This document shows positions 15,186-22,029 of a stretch of DNA of 56,553 nucleotides, in pieces; positions within the stretch are counted from its first letter, which is position 1, and each line of letters opens with the position of its first letter. The notes beneath the pieces were generated by a model. The model was not told the DNA's origin. It ran no database searches and was given only the letters and a program-made list of their open reading frames with translations. Both the position numbers and the translations under genes were made by a program. The stretch is from Amycolatopsis keratiniphila subsp. keratiniphila (GTDB taxonomy: Bacteria > Actinomycetota > Actinomycetes > Mycobacteriales > Pseudonocardiaceae). The stretch spans positions 1 through 56,553 of the forward strand of contig NZ_LQMT02000044.1 of NCBI RefSeq assembly GCF_001620365.2, written 5' to 3'.

Positions 15186-15913
15186 AGGTGGGTGCCTTCC
15201 GCCGCCGCCAGGACCTCGCCGCTGAACTCTTTCCGCGCTTCGGCCACCGAGATCCCGCGGTCGGACCCGGGCCAGAAGTGGGTGAGCAGCAGCCGCCGGG
15301 CGCCGCCGCGCTCGGCCCAGTACCCGGCCTCGCCCGCCGTCGACACCAGGCGTGGCGTCTCGTCGGGGGAGGGGCCTTGGAGCGTGGCGTCGGCGATGAG
15401 CAGGTCGGCGTCGCGTGCCAGCTCCGCGATGATCGGGCTGGGCCCGCTGTCTCCGGTGTAGGCGACGGTGAGCCCGGGCGCGGTCAGCCGGATCCCGTAG
15501 TTCGGCACGTGGTGCGGCAGCAGGAACGTCGCCATCCGGAAGGGCCCGACCTCGCGCGGCGGGCCGAGTTCGTGCACGTCGAAGATCGTCGTCGGATGCG
15601 GGCGCGGCTCCATGGCTTCGAGCCGTCGCACCGTGCCCGGCGTGCAGTGCAGCGGGATCCTCGGCTCGTCCGGCAGCCCGTAGGCGCGGGCCCGGCCCAG
15701 CGCGCTCACGTCGGCGCAGTGATCGGGATGCTCGTGCGTCACCACCACCGCGTCGACCCGGCCTCCGGGGCAGTGCCCGAACAGCCGTGACGCGGCCCCG
15801 TAGCCGAGGTCGAGCACCACCTTGAAGCCTTCGTGGACCAGGAGGAAGCCGGCGCAGGCCAGGCCGGGTTCGGGCCAGGCGCCGCAGCTGCCCAGCACGG
15901 TCAGCTCGCTCAT
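15170..15913 (-). CDS. MBL-fold metallo-hydrolase
   Basis: A 247-residue metallo-beta-lactamase-fold hydrolase related to the ribonuclease Z/phosphodiesterase branch. The metal motif THEHPDH (H60, H62, D64, H65) is present, with a further ligand in YTGDSGPS and a late histidine in LLLTHFWPGSD. Substrate could be RNA, a cyclic nucleotide or a small ester. ATG at 15913; the open frame continues far upstream across the exonuclease gene and was trimmed. The C terminus THLRLAG and the TAA stop are encoded by an intergenic palindrome, so the ancestral protein probably ended a few residues earlier or differently. Divergent from xth with a 54-bp gap. Confidence 0.85.
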   Translation of the reverse strand: MSELTVLGSCGAWPEPGLACAGFLLVHEGFKVVLDLGYGAASRLFGHCPGGRVDAVVVTHEHPDHCADVSALGRARAYGLPDEPRIPLHCTPGTVRRLEAMEPRPHPTTIFDVHELGPPREVGPFRMATFLLPHHVPNYGIRLTAPGLTVAYTGDSGPSPIIAELARDADLLIADATLQGPSPDETPRLVSTAGEAGYWAERGGARRLLLTHFWPGSDRGISVAEARKEFSGEVLAAAEGTHLRLAG

Positions 15914-15954
15914 GCGCGCAGTCTCCCAGTGCCGATTCTGTCGGACCCCCCGGG

Positions 15955-15960
15955 TAGCGT
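15955..15960 (+). promoter_or_regulatory. -10 element (TAGCGT), leaderless
   Basis: TAGCGT ends 7 nt before the GTG at 15968; no Shine-Dalgarno sequence is visible. Leaderless start for xth. Confidence 0.45.
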
Positions 15961-15967
15961 GCGACGG

Positions 15968-16765
15968 GTGCTGACCGTCTCCACTGTGAATGTCAACGGC
16001 CTCCGTGCCGCCGCGAAAAAGGGCTTCGTCGAGTGGCTGGGCTCGACGAAGGCGGACGTCGTCGCCTGTCAGGAGGTAAGGGCCGAGCTCAAGGAGCTCC
16101 CGGCCGGTGCCGCCGCGCCCGAAGGCTGGCACGTGGTGCACGCGCCGTCCGTGCAGAAGGGGCGCAACGGCGTCATGCTGTTCAGCCGGGCGGAGCCGGA
16201 AGAGGTCCGCATCGGTTTCGGCGAGCCCGAATTCGAGGACAGCGGCCGCTACGCCGAGATCCACCTGCCGAACGTCGTGGTCGCGAGCCTGTACCTGCCC
16301 AGCGGCGACGTCGGGACACCGCGCCAGGACGAGAAGGAGCGCTTCATGGCGGCGTTCCTGCCTTACCTCGTCGACCTGCGCGCCAAGGCCGAGGCCGGTG
16401 GCCGCGAGGTCGTCGTCGTGGGTGACTGGAACATCGCGTACGACAAGATCGACCTGAAGAACTGGCGCGGGAACCAGAAGAGCTCGGGCTTCCTGCCGGA
16501 GGAGCGGGAGTGGCTCGGCCGCGTGTTCAGCGAGGCAGGCTACGTCGACGTGCAGCGCAAGCTCGATCCGGAAGGCCCCGGCCCGTACACGTGGTGGTCG
16601 TACCGCGGCAAGGCGTTCGACAACGACACCGGCTGGCGCATCGACTGCCAGATCGCCACCCCCGGCCTGGCCGAGCGGTGCACCTCCGTCGTGGTCGAGC
16701 GCGCCGAGACCTACGACCAGCGCTGGTCCGACCACGCGCCGGTCACGGCGACGTACGGGATCTGA
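15968..16765 (+). CDS. xth: Exodeoxyribonuclease III
   Basis: A 265-residue Mg-dependent AP endonuclease and 3'-5' exonuclease of the EEP superfamily, used in base-excision repair. Catalytic sites are visible: N8 and N10 in TVNVNGLR, E36 in ACQEVRAEL, the GDWNIAYDKIDLKNW segment (D and N), and the terminal WSDHAPVTA with the catalytic Asp-His. GTG at 15968 with a leaderless-type promoter; upstream frame overlaps the divergent hydrolase. Intact, normal length. A 13-bp-stem hairpin follows (16781-16820). Confidence 0.93.
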   Translation: MLTVSTVNVNGLRAAAKKGFVEWLGSTKADVVACQEVRAELKELPAGAAAPEGWHVVHAPSVQKGRNGVMLFSRAEPEEVRIGFGEPEFEDSGRYAEIHLPNVVVASLYLPSGDVGTPRQDEKERFMAAFLPYLVDLRAKAEAGGREVVVVGDWNIAYDKIDLKNWRGNQKSSGFLPEEREWLGRVFSEAGYVDVQRKLDPEGPGPYTWWSYRGKAFDNDTGWRIDCQIATPGLAERCTSVVVERAETYDQRWSDHAPVTATYGI

Positions 16766-16780
16766 GCGCTCGGCCCCGAT

Positions 16781-16820
16781 GATCCCGGAGGTCGTGGCCT
16801 CTGCCGTGACCTTCGGGATC
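16781..16820. terminator. Hairpin after xth
   Basis: GATCCCGGAGGTC and GACCTTCGGGATC pair around a 14-nt loop, 16 bp after the xth stop. No long T tract. Confidence 0.6.
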
Positions 16821-16854
16821 CGGTCAGGCACAATCGTGCCAGGAGGTGGCGGTC

Positions 16855-17004
16855 ATGCACGAGTCGATCGAACTCAAGAAGCGTGAGATCGAGGAGCTTT
16901 GCCGATCACACTCGGTACGCCGCCTCGATCTGTTCGGCTCGGCCGTGGGTGACGGATTCGACGTGCGGATGCCTAGCTCCGACAACGCGCCGGACTCCGG
17001 ATAA
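16855..17004 (+). pseudogene. Truncated MNT-type nucleotidyltransferase
   Basis: A 49-codon remnant with an intact start region (AGGAGGT 7 nt before the ATG) and a recognisable nucleotidyltransferase N terminus: KKREIEELCRSH, RRLDLFGSAVGDGFD. In full MNT proteins (about 95-140 residues; MntA antitoxins of HEPN/MNT pairs) the GS motif is followed by SDxD and a further beta-alpha domain. Here SSDNAPDSG and a stop follow, so the DxD metal site and the rest of the fold are lost. No HEPN partner lies nearby. The healthy Shine-Dalgarno sequence suggests recent decay, or a retained short product. Confidence 0.6.
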
Positions 17005-17033
17005 CCTGCGCGCAGGAGAACCGGGGGTTTGCG

Positions 17034-17876
17034 ATGGAGACGAACGAAGCCAGGCGTATCGAGGCGACCAACGCCGAGCGCTACGCGATGTCCGGCCAGT
17101 ACGGGTGGGAGTTCAGCCCGGACGCGCCGAACCTGCTGGAGCGCTGGACGGTCCTGCCGTTCAACCAGCGCGGCGACAAGCGGATGGCGTTCGGCGCGCT
17201 GAGCGGTGCGTACAACGGGCTTCGGTTCAGCGTCCTCGACTACCACCGCCGCCCCACGGTCACGAGCGTGCACACGCGGTGGACCAACAAGAAGGTCAAC
17301 GAGCTCGACACGATCTCGATCGACACGGTCTGGGTCGTCACCCTGCCCGCGCCGATGCCGAACTTCCAGATCGTGTCGAGCATCGAGTCCGCCTGGGACG
17401 TCGATCAGTACCCGGAGCCCGCCACCGCGGACCGGAAGTTCAACCGCTGGTACAAGCTGATCGACACCGACCCGAACGTCGCGGTCGCCGTGCTGACACC
17501 GCAGGTCGCCGCCACCATGCGGTCGTCGAAGCTGCACACCTGGTCGCTGGTGGGCGCGGAACTGGTCTATGTCGAGAATCCGACCTTCGGCCGGACCAAG
17601 CCGGACGAAGTGCTCTCCACGCTCGGCAGGCTCACGCAACTGGTGTCGCTGCTGCCGTTCCATCTCGCCGGCGGGCAGCCCGCCGCGCCACCTCCGCCGC
17701 CGCAGCCCCACTATCCGCAACAGCAGTACCCACCGCAGTATCCGCCCCCGCCGCACTACGGCCAGCCGCCGTATCCGCCGCAATATCCGGGATACCCGCC
17801 GCAGCCGTACCCGCCGCAGCAGCACTATCCCCCGCAGCAGTATCCGCCGCCGGGATACCCGCCGCGCGGTTACTGA
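17034..17876 (+). CDS. Hypothetical protein with Pro/Tyr/Gln-rich tail
   Basis: A 280-residue protein in two parts. Residues 1-220 form a soluble globular domain of unknown family (QYGWEFSPDAPNLLERW, TISIDTVWVVTLPAPMPNF, RKFNRWYKLIDTDPNVAVAVLTP). Residues about 222-280 are almost only P, Y, Q and H in PQYPPPP-like repeats, a low-complexity tail seen on actinobacterial membrane or cell-pole proteins. No signal peptide or membrane helix. ATG at 17034. The 3' end overlaps the convergent cupin gene by 7 bp. Function unknown. Confidence 0.7.
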   Translation: METNEARRIEATNAERYAMSGQYGWEFSPDAPNLLERWTVLPFNQRGDKRMAFGALSGAYNGLRFSVLDYHRRPTVTSVHTRWTNKKVNELDTISIDTVWVVTLPAPMPNFQIVSSIESAWDVDQYPEPATADRKFNRWYKLIDTDPNVAVAVLTPQVAATMRSSKLHTWSLVGAELVYVENPTFGRTKPDEVLSTLGRLTQLVSLLPFHLAGGQPAAPPPPPQPHYPQQQYPPQYPPPPHYGQPPYPPQYPGYPPQPYPPQQHYPPQQYPPPGYPPRGY

Positions 17877-18370
17877 CGCGACTTCGCACTCTCCGTCCAC
17901 ACTGGACTCTCGACGAAGTGGTTGTCGAACTTTTCCTGACTGTCCAAGAGATCCTGGACGGCCGCCTCGCCGTGCCCGACCTTCTCCAGTAGCCGGAAGT
18001 AGCCGAACCGTTCCACGCCGGGGACGAACACGATCAGGACGTCCGCCGGCGAGTCCACGGCCGCCCGGAAAGCGTGTGTGGTCAGTGGCGGCACAACGAG
18101 CATGTCGCCTTCGGCAACGGTCACGATCTCTTCTCCCACAAGGACTTCCAGCTTTCCGCCGAGCATGAAGAACATCTCGGACGAGCTGGTGTGGTAGTGC
18201 GGCGCGGCGCCGTCGGCGCCGACGCCCAACCGTGTTCTCGCGCTGCTCATGACTCCGCCTGTGGTCGAGACGTCGGCGAGCAGTGTGACGAGCGTGGGGG
18301 CCGCGCCGACGGTCTCGGCTTCGGCGGCGCGGACGAGGACGGGTTCGCGGGTTTCGATGCGCTGGGTCAT
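17870..18370 (-). CDS. Cupin-domain protein
   Basis: A 166-residue single-domain cupin. Motif 1 is APHYHTSSSEMFFMLGGKLEVLVG (HxH and E metal ligands), and motif 2 is EGDMLVVPPLTTHAFRA (final His). Such proteins bind Fe, Mn or Zn and act as small-molecule dioxygenases, isomerases or sensors; the substrate is unknown. Start is 66 bp from a divergent MarR gene, and a shared operator (18377-18413) suggests the cupin gene is its target, for example in response to an aromatic compound. The 3' end overlaps the proline-rich gene by 7 bp. Confidence 0.85.
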   Translation of the reverse strand: MTQRIETREPVLVRAAEAETVGAAPTLVTLLADVSTTGGVMSSARTRLGVGADGAAPHYHTSSSEMFFMLGGKLEVLVGEEIVTVAEGDMLVVPPLTTHAFRAAVDSPADVLIVFVPGVERFGYFRLLEKVGHGEAAVQDLLDSQEKFDNHFVESPVWTESAKSRQ

Positions 18371-18376
18371 GACGAC

Positions 18377-18413
18377 GATAGTTCCATCGCTGATAGTTCG
18401 CTGTCAAACTATC
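18377..18413. promoter_or_regulatory. MarR operator between cupin and marR
   Basis: GATAGTT (18392-18398) and AACTATC (18407-18413) form a perfect inverted repeat with 8-bp spacer; another GATAGTTC copy lies at 18377-18384. The repeat covers the -35 zone of the marR promoter (-10 at 18424), so binding would block transcription. Confidence 0.65.
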
Positions 18414-18423
18414 TCCCGTCGAA

Positions 18424-18429
18424 TAGACT
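18424..18429 (+). promoter_or_regulatory. -10 element (TAGACT) of marR, leaderless
   Basis: TAGACT ends 6 nt before the GTG at 18436; CTGTCA 17 bp upstream is a possible -35 inside the operator. Confidence 0.55.
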
Positions 18430-18435
18430 GCGTCC

Positions 18436-18939
18436 GTGAGTGAACAACGAAGCGCGGACGCGATCGACGCCGTCGTCGACGCCTGGCACCGCGAGCGGCC
18501 GGAACTGGACTTGACCGCGATCGGGGTCGCCGGCCGCCTCGGCCGCGTGACGATGCTGAGCACGCCGATGATCGAGGCAGTCTTCGCGAAGCACGGCTTG
18601 AAGCAAGGGGAGTTCGACGTGCTCGCCGCGCTCAGGCGGTCCGGGAAGCCGTACACGCTGATCCCGTCCGAACTCTCCGCGACCCTGATGATGTCCAGGG
18701 CCGGGATGACCAGCCGGATCGACCGGCTCGAGTCGGCCGGACTGGTCGAGCGGGCGCTCGATCCCGAAGACCGGCGCAGCTTCCGTGTCACGTTGACCGA
18801 GCGCGGGTTCGAGGTCGTCGACGCCGCGATGACCGAGCACACGGCGAACGTCGCGAAGCTGCTCTCGCCACTGGGGGAGGACCTAGGCGTCCTCGATGCG
18901 TCGCTGCGTCGGCTGCTGGCGTCCCTCGACGCAAACTGA
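18436..18939 (+). CDS. MarR-family regulator
   Basis: A 167-residue winged-helix repressor. Helices and wing follow the family order: KHGLKQGEFDVLAALRRSG, the recognition helix in LMMSRAGMTSRIDRLESAGLVERALDPEDRRSFRVTLTERG. Members are usually dimers that release DNA on binding phenolic compounds or after oxidation; no cysteine is present, so a ligand is likelier. GTG at 18436 with leaderless geometry. Divergent from the cupin gene, with a shared dyad. The stop TGA begins the terminator hairpin that follows. Confidence 0.9.
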   Translation: MSEQRSADAIDAVVDAWHRERPELDLTAIGVAGRLGRVTMLSTPMIEAVFAKHGLKQGEFDVLAALRRSGKPYTLIPSELSATLMMSRAGMTSRIDRLESAGLVERALDPEDRRSFRVTLTERGFEVVDAAMTEHTANVAKLLSPLGEDLGVLDASLRRLLASLDAN

Positions 18940-18984
18940 AGGGGCCCTCCGCCGCGTCACATGCGGCGAAGGGCCCCTTCAGTT
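18934..18984. terminator. Bidirectional terminator hairpin between marR and chitinase
   Basis: AACTGAAGGGGCCCTCCGCC at the left pairs with the complementary GGCGAAGGGCCCCTTCAGTT on the right around a short loop. It contains the marR stop codon and ends both convergent genes. Confidence 0.8.
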
Positions 18985-18995
18985 CCCTGGATGGA

Positions 18996-19883
18996 TCAGC
19001 AGTACAGGTTGCCGCCGGGGGTGACGCCGAGGATGCCGGTGAACTGCTGGTACTTGTTCACGCGGCTCTGCACCTGGGCGGGATTGCCGCCGTTGCACTC
19101 GATGCTCCCGTTGATGCTGCGGATCGTCTCGCCGAAGCCGCGGCTGTTGACCATCGCGTTGTGCGAGGTCATCGTGCCGGGACCGTTCTGGGTCATCCAG
19201 TACCAGATGCCGGTCTTCCAGGCGACCGCCGCGTCGTTCTGCACCAGCCACGGGTTGGTCAGCAGCGGCAGGCCCAGCGCGTCGCCGGCGGCCTTGTAGT
19301 TGAAGTTCCAGCTGAGCTGGATCGGGCCGCGGCCGTAGTACGCGGCGTTGCCGGCGGGGCAGCCGTAGGACTGGCTCGTGTCGCAGTAGTGCGGGTAGTT
19401 CGCCTCGTTCTGCTCGACGATGTGGACCAGTCCGCCGGTCTCGTGGCTGACGTTCGCCAGGAAGGCCGCCGCTTCCTGCTTCTTCACGGTGTCGCTGCCC
19501 GTGCCCGCGAAGGCGGGGTACGCGCTGAGCGCGGTGACCAGGCCGTTGTAGGTGTAGAAGGGGTTCCGGCTCGGGAACATCTGGTTGAACTGCGCCTCGC
19601 TGACCACGAAGCCGGACGGGTTCGGCGGGTTGGTCGTCCCGCCGCCGCAGGCGCCCTGATCGGCCCAGACCTGCGCCGTACCCGGGGTTTCGTTCTGCGT
19701 CCACCACTTCGCGGACCAGTTGTGCCCGTTGTAGGAGGCGGTGTTGCCGCCCCAGTAGACCGAACTCGCGTTCCACGGCGCCACGCAGTCCGCGGCGGAG
19801 GCGGACTGCGCCGGGACGACCGCGGCGACCGTGGTGGCGGCGAAGGTGGCGGCGACCGCCGCGAGAATACGTCGAAGAGACAT
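18996..19883 (-). CDS. Secreted GH19 chitinase with N-terminal chitin-binding domain
   Basis: A 295-residue endochitinase that cleaves beta-1,4-GlcNAc chains outside the cell. Signal peptide 1-30 (ASA-AD); a family 5/12 chitin-binding domain at about 31-79 (APWNASSVYWGGNTASYNG, WWTQNETPG); a short GGGTTNPPNPS linker; GH19 catalytic domain 92-295. The catalytic pair E148 (NVSHETGG) and E157 (IVEQNE) has the family's 9-residue spacing. It ends with the usual YC. Two DasR-like sites upstream (19922-19964) indicate induction by GlcNAc as in Streptomyces. ATG start. Closely similar in layout to Streptomyces ChiF/ChiG-type enzymes. Confidence 0.95.
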   Translation of the reverse strand: MSLRRILAAVAATFAATTVAAVVPAQSASAADCVAPWNASSVYWGGNTASYNGHNWSAKWWTQNETPGTAQVWADQGACGGGTTNPPNPSGFVVSEAQFNQMFPSRNPFYTYNGLVTALSAYPAFAGTGSDTVKKQEAAAFLANVSHETGGLVHIVEQNEANYPHYCDTSQSYGCPAGNAAYYGRGPIQLSWNFNYKAAGDALGLPLLTNPWLVQNDAAVAWKTGIWYWMTQNGPGTMTSHNAMVNSRGFGETIRSINGSIECNGGNPAQVQSRVNKYQQFTGILGVTPGGNLYC

Positions 19884-19921
19884 CGGTGGCTCCTTCGTAC
19901 GAGGGGACCATGCAGGGAGAT

Positions 19922-19933
19922 TGGTCTATACCT
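19922..19933. promoter_or_regulatory. DasR-like operator 1 (dre)
   Basis: TGGTCTATACCT, one mismatch from the DasR core TGGTCTAGACCA of Streptomyces. It lies about 40 bp before the chitinase start. Confidence 0.6.
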
Positions 19934-19952
19934 TTTAAGGGGTATGGTCAAC

Positions 19953-19964
19953 AGGTATAGACCA
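19953..19964. promoter_or_regulatory. DasR-like operator 2 (dre)
   Basis: AGGTATAGACCA is the exact reverse complement of TGGTCTATACCT at site 1. Centres are 31 bp apart, about three helical turns, so two dimers would bind the same DNA face. Confidence 0.6.
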
Positions 19965-20258
19965 TTGCGCACAAGAAACCAACTGCGGAAAGCCGGATCG
20001 TGCCTGTTCGGCCGCGTGCGACAGTCGAATGGCCTAACCCTTGTCCGGTTTTGTCGGAAACCGATTGCTCGCGCGACAACTCTGAGGCGAGGGGTGCTCG
20101 AAACATCCCCCCTGTGAGGGGCTACTCTCGGGCCCCGAGTTGATCAGAACCCACAGGTCTTGACACGCTCGGTAGTTTTTTGACCAGCAACCTGGAAATG
20201 CTCACTCGTTCGGGTTAGCGTTCCGGTTCGGCAAAGTCACGTCACGGGAGGCACTCCG

Positions 20259-20612
20259 GTGCGGAACCCAGTTCATCTCCTGATGCGATCGTCCGTGCCC
20301 GCGGCCCGGGCCGCGACGGTCGCCGCGATCCCGGTCGCGTTGCTCGTCGCGGGCGCGGTCCCGGCGTCGGCCGCGGAGTCGGCGTCACGTTCGGAGATGG
20401 CGTTCGGTCTGCTGGGCCCGGTCGGCCTGATCGCCGTCGCGCTCGGCATCGTCGGCATGGCCTTCGGTGTGTTCCGTCAGCGCCGGAAGGCCCGCGCGGC
20501 CGCCGTCGCCCCCGCTCCCGTCGCCCCGGCCCAGCCCGCCGCGCCGCACGTCGCCGCGATGGCCGAGGCCGTGCTCGCCGACGACGCCCTCACTCGCCAG
20601 CAGCGTCCCTGA
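20259..20612 (+). CDS. Small membrane protein
   Basis: A 117-residue protein with an N-terminal signal or membrane segment (VAAIPVALLVAGAVPASAAES, about 21-41) and a second helix (FGLLGPVGLIAVALGIVGMAFGVF), then a basic RQRRKARAAAV stop-transfer and an alanine/proline-rich tail. Probably a small envelope protein of unknown role. GTG at 20259 with GGGAGG 7 nt upstream. Its TGA is followed directly by CCTGCG, the border of the palindromic repeat family whose copies fill the next 130 bp. Confidence 0.6.
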   Translation: MRNPVHLLMRSSVPAARAATVAAIPVALLVAGAVPASAAESASRSEMAFGLLGPVGLIAVALGIVGMAFGVFRQRRKARAAAVAPAPVAPAQPAAPHVAAMAEAVLADDALTRQQRP

Positions 20613-20635
20613 CCTGCGCCTTCCCGGCTCGGATC

Positions 20636-20739
20636 GCGTTTAGCCCGCTAAAGGCGACGCGCCCCCCGGATCGCGATTAGGGGGCTAAACGCAGGTCGGT
20701 GCCCTGGGCCCGGCAGATCGCGTTTAGCCCGCTAAAGGC
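20636..20739. repeat. Cluster of three GTTTAGC palindromes
   Basis: Copies at 20636-20655 (GCGTTTAGCCCGCTAAAGGC), 20673-20692 (GCGATTAGGGGGCTAAACGC) and 20720-20739 (GCGTTTAGCCCGCTAAAGGC). Each has GATC on its left; the first and third continue GACGCG, the second GCAGGTCGG. The cluster separates the small membrane gene from a truncated HTH gene. Confidence 0.9.
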
Positions 20740-20783
20740 GACGCGGCGGATTTCTTGGGTAGGTACACCTAGTCCGGCCCGGA

Positions 20784-21110
20784 TTGTTTCGCCGCTCGCT
20801 GATCGCCACTCTCGGGTCCATGACGGTGACGCGGCGTCGCAGCCGGCCCGGCGACCCCTTCCCCCGCGCCCTGGACCGGGCGATCACGGAAAGCGGCCTC
20901 GGGCTCGACCGGATCCGGCACCGGCTCGCCCAGCAGGGCGTCCGGATCAGTGTCGCGACCTTGAGCTACTGGCGGACAGGAAGAAGCCGCCCCGAGCGGT
21001 GCGACTCGCTGAAGGCGGTCGCGCTGCTGGAGCGGCTCTTCGAACTGCCGCACGGTTCCTTGTTGAACCGGCTGGGCCCGCGTCGCCCCCGGGGACGGTG
21101 GGGCGACGCG
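20784..21110 (+). pseudogene. Truncated helix-turn-helix regulator
   Basis: The first 100 or so codons read like the N terminus of a large actinobacterial HTH protein: RRSLIATLGSMTVTRRR, FPRALDRAITESGLGLDRIRHRL, ISVATLSYWRTGRSRPE (HTH with YWRTGRSRP), LKAVALLERLFELPHGSLLNRLGPRRPRGRW. Relatives, as I recall, continue for 200-300 further residues. Here the sequence turns into low-complexity Gly/Ala text at about 21095, and the S1 protease gene occupies the opposite strand from 21120. The frame stays open to 21674 only as antisense of that gene. Start TTG 20784 or ATG 20820. Probably 3'-truncated by a rearrangement. Confidence 0.55.
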
Positions 21111-21119
21111 GGACCGGGA

Positions 21120-21866
21120 TCAGACGCCGGAGTTGGTGCGGATCCAGCTGCGGAAGTAGGGGACGTCCACGTAGATCGACGGCCCGGTCGCGCAGGTGCT
21201 GCTGTTGTTCCCCGCGCGGCTGGTCGCGCCGACGAGCTGCCAGACACCGCTGACCTGCTTGACCTGCGGGCCGCCCGAGTCGCCGTAGCAGGCACCCGAG
21301 TTACCGTTGGGGTTGTTGGTGCAGATCTCGCTCGCGCCGCGGATGCCGCTGCACCGGGTGTCGGCGACGATCGAGGTGTTCAGCTCCTGGAGGTTGATCG
21401 GGGCGCCACAACCACCGCGGGTGGGGCAGGTCTGGCCCCAGCCGATGATCCGCGTCGCGGTGCCGACGGCCCCGGACGAAGCGGCGATCGTGACCGGCGC
21501 CTGCGACACCGCCGTCGAGAGACGCAGCAGCGCCAGGTCGGCGCTCGGGTGGGCGATGCGCTGCGCCACGCGGGCGACGGTGCCGCCGCTGGTGCGGTTC
21601 GTGGTGCCGACGCGCACCTGGTACGGCGTGCCACAGTGCGCCGCGGTGACGACCCAGGTCGAGCTGATCAGTGAGCCACCACACTGGTGACCGCCGGAGC
21701 TCGACTGCTGGGACACCATGAACGAATAGACCTGGGTCGCGTTGCCGCCGCCGACGATGTTCGGCTGGACGCCCCCGGTGGGCTCTGCCGCGGCCGCGAC
21801 GCCGGAAAGCGAGAAGACGGCCGCAGCCGCCATGGCCAAGCCCATCAGTAGGGATCGTGCCTTCAT
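21120..21866 (-). CDS. Secreted trypsin-fold (S1) serine protease
   Basis: A 248-residue secreted protease. Signal peptide 1-27, a short propeptide to N36, and a mature start IVGG (37-40). Triad H77 (VVTAAHCG), D110 (HPSADLALLRL) and S197 (CYGDSGGP). The residue at the trypsin position 189 is G191, not Asp, so Arg/Lys specificity is unlikely despite the fold. Six cysteines fit three disulphides. ATG start. The neighbouring HTH remnant on the other strand ends where this gene ends. Probably part of the saprophytic exoenzyme set. Confidence 0.92.
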   Translation of the reverse strand: MKARSLLMGLAMAAAAVFSLSGVAAAAEPTGGVQPNIVGGGNATQVYSFMVSQQSSSGGHQCGGSLISSTWVVTAAHCGTPYQVRVGTTNRTSGGTVARVAQRIAHPSADLALLRLSTAVSQAPVTIAASSGAVGTATRIIGWGQTCPTRGGCGAPINLQELNTSIVADTRCSGIRGASEICTNNPNGNSGACYGDSGGPQVKQVSGVWQLVGATSRAGNNSSTCATGPSIYVDVPYFRSWIRTNSGV

Positions 21867-22017
21867 CTGGGTTCTCCTTCGGTGTGGCCGGAAGATCCGG
21901 TGCCATGAACGCTAGGAATCGGGCACCGTGCCCAGAACCGTCGGAAGTATGTGGCGTTTAACCGTTTAGCCCGTTCGGCCGGGCCGACCTCGGATGACCC
22001 GCCCCGGCGTGGCCTGA

Positions 22018-22023
22018 CAGAAT
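22018..22023 (+). promoter_or_regulatory. -10 candidate (CAGAAT) of trpS, leaderless
   Basis: CAGAAT lies 6 nt before the GTG at 22030. No Shine-Dalgarno sequence is present. A degenerate half-copy of the GTTTAGC repeat lies further upstream (21964-21974). Confidence 0.35.
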
Positions 22024-22029
22024 CCGGAC

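Larger units (their letters stand above)
19884..20258. other. Intergenic region between chitinase and membrane protein
   Basis: A 375-bp divergent gap. The left part holds the two DasR-like operators (19922-19964). A TTGACA hexamer lies at 20160-20165, followed by TTTTTTGACC at about 20176, but no matching -10 at the right distance. A GGGAGG Shine-Dalgarno sequence precedes the GTG at 20259. I see no coding capacity and no riboswitch consensus. Confidence 0.4.

Noticed and set aside
16824..18842. A 672-codon minus-strand frame
   Set aside because: Crosses the proline-rich gene, the cupin gene and marR in a wrong frame; the real genes carry domains and start signals.
19965..20258. ydaO-type or other riboswitch before the small membrane protein
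   Set aside because: Some GGGG/CCCC segments could pair but the conserved motifs of known riboswitches are not there.
20784..21674. The full 296-codon frame as a complete HTH protein
   Set aside because: After about codon 105 it runs antisense to the S1 protease gene and loses protein-like composition; called a truncated gene instead.
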